From: Eustoma russellianum
Taxonomy: Eukaryota; Streptophyta; Magnoliopsida; Gentianales; Gentianaceae
Direction of reading: 5' to 3'
Assembly (NCBI GenBank): GCA_036186865.1
Contig: AP025075.1
Span: 21,130,717 to 21,194,716, forward strand
Length of the DNA stretch: 64,000 nt
The stretch's first letter is position 1. Each line of letters begins with the position of its first letter. The position numbers and the translations under genes were made by a program. Below the pieces are notes generated by a model, which worked only from the letters and a program-made list of their open reading frames with translations, was not told the origin of the DNA and did not search any database. This document shows, piece after piece, positions 57,321 through 64,000 of this stretch.

Positions 57321-58080
57321 ACATATAGAATCATGCATTTCAGGTGCGTTCTTAAGGGTTATTTATTCAATCCTTTGCAAGTGTATCTTTTGGTACCCAA
57401 ACTTGGTTGACCTTCCTTGATCTTCCAAAAGGTGAGGAAAAAGATGAAGACGCAATATAATAGATGCTAGGTGCACATCTGTTTGGCTTATGTCCAAGAA
57501 TGCCATCGTGCTCATGATAAGATTTTTGTTTTTGATATGCATTTGTGTTCGTGTTCATAGTGCGTCATCTAAATGCATTTGTGTTGTATGATCGTCACAT
57601 ATGCATCAATGGTTTCTTTTCATATCTGCACGGCACATGATTGTATTTTGTATGATATGAAGAATAAGGAGAATGATAAGATGAGATGAGTGGTGGACTA
57701 GTTGTCTTCTTAGGTTGTATAGTTGCATGCAGTTTCTTAGATGAAGATAAAATAAATTTCGTTGACTTATTTTGTATTTTATTATCTTCACATACCCTAA
57801 TCCGGTTTTATCATTTTCATGCTTTTGGGAGGAAATGAGACGATCTAGCATGCTCGTACCCGAATCGAATAGTTTTACTGTCTTTTCTAAATCAGCGTTT
57901 CTTGATTTCAAATTTGAAATCTCGACTTTCATCTCCGTGTTTTCAGATGTTATGGAGGAAATCTCAGATTTTAATGAATTTGTCAGGCAAGACGACTCTT
58001 CTTTTGAATCGTTTAATTGAGATAGAAGATTCTAGCATGCTCGTACCCGAATCGAATAGTTTTAATGAATTTGTCAGGCA
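57321..58080 (-). pseudogene. Internal region b, right piece: 3' end of gag only
   Basis: Matches internal a from about 40,389 to 41,090, the coiled-coil C-terminal part of gag (minus frame 57,606-57,932: TVKLFDSGTSMLDRLIS). The 5' gag and primer site are deleted. The last 50 bases before LTR c are two short copies of nearby sequence (58,031-58,064 equals 57,844-57,877; 58,061-58,080 equals 57,970-57,989), a filler-type junction. Confidence 0.8.
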
Positions 58081-60643
58081 GGACCTTTATAGCACCACTA
58101 GAAGGGGGGGTTGAATAGTGAGTGCAGAAAATTCGGCTTTAAAAACTTTTGGACCAAAAACCTTACTTCTGAAAACAGTTTTTGTTTTCAGATCTTGTTT
58201 TAAAATATTTGAATGACCTAGTTGCTGGCCTCCAAAAATTATGAAATTCAGTGAGAATGGACTCTCCGACGTTTTGAGTGTCTCACAAAAATTTCAAATT
58301 AAAATTCTACTCCTAACCCCTTGACAATACGTTTTTGATCAAATTGTACAAATCTGTCAGAAACCGTACTCCGACTTGAAAATTTTATTTCTATTAATTG
58401 GTGACTACAAATGGTCTGAAAATATTATGACAAGACCCTTTTTAAGATATTTATTTTAGTTGGTTGAAACCGTTTTTGAAAATTGTTTGAGATGTATGTC
58501 AACCATGTTGATGTTCTTAACCTTTGCAAATCTGAAAATCAGATTGCACTAGTCTCAGAACTATTCACGTTTGATTGACTTATACTTATCCAAATGAGTT
58601 GAAACTTGTGCCAATTGAAAGCTAGGATATGTGGCTATGTTTCTGAAATATTTTATAATTTTTGAAAATTTTTTACTTGTTTTACCGTTGAAACGAACTC
58701 AACACAGAAAAATGAAAACTGAAAGTAAACTGCAGTAAAGTAAGAACGCAAATGATTTTATACTGGTTCGGTTAAATCAACCTACTCTAGTCTTTGAGGA
58801 CACCTTCTTCGGTTATCACTAAACATAATAAACACCTTACCACAAGAGTGACTGGAGTTAAACACTAACTCCACACTTTATACAATTAATACAGTCGAGC
58901 AAACGAATCATGGACACCACCACTGATCGAATGAAGGTTTGATCACACCTTGATCAACCTTTTACAACAATCAACAAGTGTGGGTGGTATACTCAAAGCC
59001 TATATAATATGTAGAATATATGAACAATAGGCTTGAGAGAAGAAGAAGAAGAAGAAAGAAAAGGAGAAGAAGAAAGTAGTATAGCTTCTTGCACTTGAGA
59101 GAATGTGGGTCGTAACCTAAGCCTTGTTTGCATTATTCTTCCCCTTTTTATCCACATGTAGCCGCCCCCCTTAGGGCCTCTTCCTTCTTGAGAATTCTCT
59201 TTAATGTCCTTGGAAGATTGCTTTGTGTAGAGATGACACCATCTTGCTTACTTGGCGCCACATGATTGTAAGGATGACTTGACCTTGCTTGCTTGTCACT
59301 TGATGATTGGTCTAACTTGGCATCCTTTAGTGAGCTGTAAAATATGAAAAAAACTTAGAAAACATGTGTTCAAAAGTAGTCAAAACATTACCATACTATC
59401 ACCTTTCAATCCCTTCAATTTGCGAGACAAATTTGAGGTGCATTAAGACCAAGAAAATGCCACTCTTAGTAGCATGTGCTGAATTTTCAACATGTGTTGC
59501 ATTTTGAAATCTTTCCTTGTGTGGTGCCCTCTTCAATGTCACCAATCTTGTGTGGCATATTCTCCAATAATTGAAATGTCAAATAAGCTCCACCATGGCT
59601 GAAATAGGCGTGTACAATGAATGGACATGTGCTGAAATTTCATTTTAATAAGCTTTGTCAAATAATACAAAATATTTACACATATATGGTAAATAATAAT
59701 CAGCCCTATTTTGAATTTTCTAGAACACTTTAACATGTCTTGAATGTGTAAAAAGTGTCAAGATACATGTTACATCTCATGCCAAAAAACGTTGCATGTG
59801 ATATGTTCGTAGAAAACCGAATTTTCGACTTTCGTCGATTATGCGATTTTTCTCAGATTAAATTCAAACTTCTTGCACATGTAATATATATTATGTCACA
59901 CATAATATACATAAATTAGATATTCAGCTCATGTGACTAGTGGAGAAAACGTCCATGTGCTTAAAAAATTTGATTTTGAAATCTCCACAATTTTAGCTTA
60001 AATTGTGGATGATTTGTGTGTGCCACCATGGAATGATTTAGTGGGTGATATTAACATGTGAGCCCCAAAAAGTTTGGCTATTTTTGATGTATATGGCCTG
60101 GCCATCTTTATATAGCAAGCACGTGACACGTCGGTGAAGTTTTGGTAGTCACCCGATACGACAATTTTCGGTTTATGACCTTGTAACGTGTCGTTATAAT
60201 TGTGTCATCACCATGACTTATATCATATGACATAAGACCTGAATATACTCATAAATATGAGGTGTATATAGTGGTGTGATGTTGACGTACGTTTGTAATA
60301 TATGTAACGTATCGGTAGTAAGTCGGAGTATATGTGTATTGTGCCTTTTTGACAAAAATATGAATATATATATATATGCGTGTAATATAAGTAGGGAGGA
60401 GACTTTCCATTTCCAAATTTGTTGTCATGTAGCTTCCACCAAATATATCTCCATTTAATGAACTAGTTAGTTCATTAACTTAAGCGTTTCATTTAATGAA
60501 CTAGTTTAGTTCATTAATTGTGGCACCTAAAAATAATACAAAGACAGCAAATGTTTGCCATATGATGTAAGCTTTAACACTTCATGGCTTGTTAGTATGG
60601 CAACAATATATATAAACATATGAAGCATATATATCATATAAAC
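58081..60643 (-). repeat. LTR c of the gag-only Copia array, truncated at both ends
   Basis: Begins at GGACCTTTATAGC (first four bases lost) and follows LTR a and LTR b to about CATATAAAC at 60,643, where the last ~100 bases are replaced by unrelated sequence. No genes. Confidence 0.8.
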
Positions 60644-61115
60644 ATAATATTAGAAGTTGGGAAGCTATTACAATGTTTCAGCACAGTGTCCTTGCCTCGT
60701 CGCTGTGAAAACAATGACATATATCCTTCTTAACGGTGTATGATGCATGAAATTCGAAGTTGGAGGTTGATTAGAATTATTATTAGAGGTTATTTATCTA
60801 TCACCACAAATACGATGTTTTCTATATTGTACATCGGGTATTATTAGAGGTGGTTTGTCTAGTCACCACAAATACAATGTTTTCTATATTGTCAACCCGA
60901 TGTATGAGGGAAACTTCAATTTTGAAGTTATTGGTATTTTGCACCACAGGATTGTACTCGTCGCTGTGATTATGTGTGGTAAACACTGCCATCAGAGTGT
61001 ACCTATAGGACTCGAACTTTGATTTTTTTGGGACATTTTACAATAAATGTTGATAACTTTGTCACCATCATTATGATGGTGTCTCGTTACAATTACAATG
61101 TATGAGTGAAATTCT
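60644..61115. other. Unassigned short repeat region
   Basis: No gene. An ~80-base unit with TCACCACAAATACRATGTTT and TTCTATATTG occurs twice (about 60,780-60,838 and 60,842-60,899), and TTCGAAGTTGG/TTAGAAGTTGG words recur. Two TCGTCGCTGTGA words (60,697 and 60,959) recall CACTA-type sites, but no terminus is visible. ATATTAGAAGTTGGGAA at 60,648 resembles 18,757 in the left flank of copia-1. Confidence 0.4.
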
Positions 61116-62682
61116 CGTTGGAGAAAACGAAAGAAATTGAAATAGGGCAAAGTTGCAAACTGTGGTTAGCAACGTTCTTTGATCTAAGATTATGATTAGT
61201 TTTACCAATGAAAAGTAGAAACTAATGTGCCCTTAATTATCTTTGCGAGGAGTAGATAATTTTAGTCTTTTGTGTCACTCGATTCCGATGTCGGGTGAAT
61301 GAAAAATTAATGCTCAAAGTATGGGAGAAAGTCAGCTTAGCTTGACCTGTAACTGATGGGCTCAGGTGGCGGACTGAGCTGCGGGCCTGATAGGCTCAAG
61401 TTGCAAACTGAGCTACAAGCCTGACTACGGGCTGCAGACTGCAGGCCAGATCCTATAGCAGCAGGTCGGATCTTATCAGATGAGGTAAAGTTTGTTTCAG
61501 TTCAAACTCTCCAGATTGTTAAGATAGTCTAAGCTTAAATTTTGAAAAGTTGTTAAACTTTAACTGGCTGAGTTGACCTGAACTTGTTACGATCTGACGG
61601 CTGAGGGCAAACCCGGTGCGGTTATCTGCTCCAAGGGTTCAAGCTGAGCTGGTATCTGATCCTACGGCTGAGATTGAACTGAATTTAACAGATTGGCCTC
61701 AGAATTTCCCTATAAGTAGTGGCCCAGCTGACCTGTGTGGACACACACTCAGAAATCCGAAGTTTCTCTTTTCTCTGCAATCTCCCTCTGCACGATCATT
61801 CTCTGCATATTCACTCTCCCACACACTTCTGCATTTCAGTATACTGAGAAGTTCAAGACATCTTACAGACTCATAGAGTTCATACGCTGCACTGCCACTC
61901 GTCTGAACTGACTCTGTTGTATCCTGGGAGACGGTTGCTCCTTCTGGTTGGGCACAATATACCAGAGCAATACGTCTTAAGTATAGAGTACTAGACTCAC
62001 CTCAGATTTCTGCTCAGTTGATCTGTAAAGGTTATTGCCGAGTTGAGCTCTGCTTTGTATTGAGCCTAACTGATCGTGGGATAGCGCAGTACTGTTGTTG
62101 TACAGTGTTACCAAGCTGAACTTTGCTTGGCTGAGAACATTCATTTTTCTACCGCACCACTTGTTGGGCTCTGTTGTGTGCTGAGCTCTACTATTTGACT
62201 GAGAACATTTGTTGTTCTACAGCACTGCTGTGCTGAACTCTGCTTGTTTGCTGAGCTCGGCTGAAGCGGCTAAAAGCACAACTTTTGTTCTGTTGTGGTG
62301 CCGAGGTCGGCAGGTTGGTGATCAATCCTGAACGCAAATATAATTGCATTGACTGGACTGATCTGATCTATCTGATCAGTCTGACTTTTGTTCAGCTCGG
62401 CTAGAGGGTTAGTAGCACAGAACTACAATTCTGAGGTGCTATCAGTTCAGGATGGAAGGTCGGCTGATTGTTCAGAACGCAAACTCAATTGCGCTATCTA
62501 AACTTTGTTGACTTGGTAGATCAATCCAGCCTACCCGGAGCTTGGCAGGTCAACCATCTCTTTATTGAAAAGCAAACTGTACAGAATTCAATATGACTTG
62601 AATTATTTCCAACAATTCTTAAGACGTATTGGTTTGATTCTGTACTGATTCTCGTATGTTTTTAACATCTTGCAGAAACTTA
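61116..62682 (+). repeat. 5' LTR and leader of a second Ty1/copia element (copia-2)
   Basis: Starts near 61,116 with CGTTGGAGAAAAC, close to the copia-1 LTR start. Shared blocks with copia-1 include GCCCTTAATTATCT, GGTGAATGA.AAATTAATGCTCAA and CTTAAGACGTAT. A TATAAGTA box lies at 61,711. The LTR/leader boundary cannot be fixed. It is rich in GCTGAGCT..-type words. An acceptor-like CTTGCAG precedes the gag ATG. Confidence 0.6.
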
Positions 62683-64000
62683 ATGGAGAATGCAAGCTCT
62701 AGCTCAGTCAAGGCGTAGACGTACACAGTGCTGCTCTAATGGCACCAAATGCTGAGGTGCCAATGCATGCTCCTCCTGTGCAGGGTCCTACATTAGCCCA
62801 AGTGGAAAAACCTGACAAGTTCAATGGGAGCTTCTTCAAGCGGTGGCAGCAGAAGATGTTGTTCTTCTTGACTGTCATGGGGTTTGCCTCGTTTCTGACT
62901 GAGGACCCACCTGTGGTGGATCCTGAAGAGGACCAGACCCAAAATATGCAAAACAAACTCTTTGTTAAAGCATAGAACTTCAACAATTATGTTTGTTTGA
63001 GCTATATTCTGGGGTGCTTGGACAACTCCTTGTATGGTTTGTAGTGCACGTACGCAACCGCTAAGTCTTTGTGGCAGGCTTTGGAAAAGAAATATCGTAT
63101 GGAAGATGCCGGTACTAAAAAACTTATTGTCAGCAATTTCCTGGATTTCAAATGTCTGATTCTCGTAGTGTTCTTTCTCAAGTTGAGGAACTTCAGACGT
63201 TGGGAGCTGATCAAGTACTGGTCAAGCCAAGGCCCATGTTGCAGAGGCCAAGAAAAAGAAGGGTCATCTTGGGTGAACAAGAAAGGCAAACAGATAGCCA
63301 AGAAGTTCATCAGGAAATGCCACAACTGTGGCATTCAGGGGCATGTCAGCAATTAGTGCTGAAAGCCTAAGAAGAAGCAGACCAAGGTGAAGGCAAACAT
63401 CGTTTATGCCATGGATGATCTGAACCTCTACGCGGTGGTTTCAGAGTGCAATGCCATGGGGAACGTGCGCGAATGGTGGCTCGATACTGGCGCCACGAGA
63501 CATATCTGCTCCAGCAGATAGATGTTCATGGAGTAACAGTTCAGGAACAATGAACAACTTTATATGGGGAACTTGGCCTCATCGAAGATTAAAGACGAGA
63601 GCAAAGTTGTTCTGAAGCTAACCTCAGGGGAAGCATCTGACTCTGCAGAATATGCTGCACGTCCCCGACATTCGGAAGAATTTAGTATCTTGATCTCGTC
63701 TAGTCATGCATGGTTTTAGACTAGTGTTAGAGTCCAATAAGGTTATTCCTTCGAAAAATGGCATGTATTTGATGAAGGTATACTTGTCAAATAGGATGTT
63801 TAAATTGAATGTCATCACTATTGTACCCAAAAGAGATTTGCCTGCATAGGCTAATAATAATGCTACCTCTTCTGCTTACATACTTGAATATTCTTGTTTA
63901 TGGCATTTTTGTTTGGGACATAGGGATTATAAGTCAATACAACGTATGGTTAATCTTGACTTTACCCAAATTAAATTTTGATAGTGAGAAATGTCAAATG
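62683..64000 (+). pseudogene. copia-2 gag and start of pol, broken and cut by the window end
   Basis: ATG at 62,683 opens a short frame; the UBN2-type gag domain continues in another frame from 62,739 (FFKRWQQKMLFFLTVMG). TAG stops at 62,973 (probable TGG) and 63,042, then TGA/TAG in the knuckle region (CHNCGIQGHVSN, about 63,320). Protease DTGATRHICSS at about 63,484, GAG-pre-integrase CLWHFCLGH near 63,896. The integrase and the rest lie outside the window. It is a close relative of copia-1 with an independent set of stops. Confidence 0.8.

Larger units (their letters stand above)
37477..60643 (-). mobile_element. Gag-only Copia-type element, tandem LTR-int-LTR-int-LTR array
   Basis: On the minus strand: LTR c 58,081-60,643, internal b 57,321-58,080 plus 45,076-45,303, LTR b 42,424-45,075, internal a 40,159-42,423, LTR a 37,477-40,158. 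The only coding content is gag (DUF4219/UBN2 type); no protease, RT or integrase is seen in the 2.3-kb internal region. Internal b is split by the gag-only gypsy array and has lost its 5' half. LTR c lacks its first four and about its last 100 bases. This non-autonomous element would depend on proteins supplied by others. Confidence 0.85.

Overview
This window is plant nuclear DNA, probably from a dicot. It is a repeat-dense block with no host gene that I can defend. The plant assignment rests on a CACTA DNA transposon with tnp2-type and Transposase_24-type genes, chromovirus-type Ty3/gypsy and Ty1/copia retrotransposons primed from initiator-Met tRNA, short T-rich GT..AG introns, and silenced elements decaying through C-to-T changes. 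Nearly every long reading frame belongs to a transposable element, and most are broken.

Layout. (1) 1-7,973: an end fragment of a minus-strand LTR, AT-rich LTR-like DNA with recurring GGCC..GGCCGAA motifs, and a complete solo LTR (1,929-5,754) flanked by the 5-bp duplication GTTAG. (2) 7,977-18,516: a full-length CACTA element (10,540 bp, CACCAC..GTGGTG ends, AAG target duplication). It carries a tnp2 transposase gene, a Transposase_24-type second gene, six clusters of GCGACGAA-type sites, and two small paralogous minus-strand genes in a tandem duplication. (3) 18,816-37,476: a Ty1/copia element split by (4) a Tekay-like Ty3/gypsy element with 3.47-kb LTRs (23,521-35,512), whose gag-pol is interrupted by two precise intron-like segments. 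(5) 37,477-60,643: a gag-only Copia-type element on the minus strand in an LTR-int-LTR-int-LTR array. (6) Nested in its second internal region lies a gag-only gypsy element (45,304-57,315), also LTR-int-LTR-int-LTR, flanked by TTATC. It contains a 10-N assembly gap. (7) 60,644-64,000: a short unassigned repeat and the start of a second Ty1/copia element that runs off the window.

How the parts work together. In the CACTA element, arrays of the same short site flank all four genes, as expected if one element-encoded protein binds the ends and also controls the promoters. In the Tekay-like element the first intron-like segment holds the gag stop codon. Unspliced RNA would then give Gag and spliced RNA would give Gag-Pol, which is a splicing-based way to set the Gag:Pol ratio. 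The gag-only elements have intact LTRs, primer sites and polypurine tracts but no pol, so they would need enzymes from other elements. Many premature stops across families fit C-to-T deamination (CAG>TAG, CGA>TGA, TGG>TAG/TGA), consistent with long-term cytosine methylation. No database search was possible; family names rest on recognised motifs.
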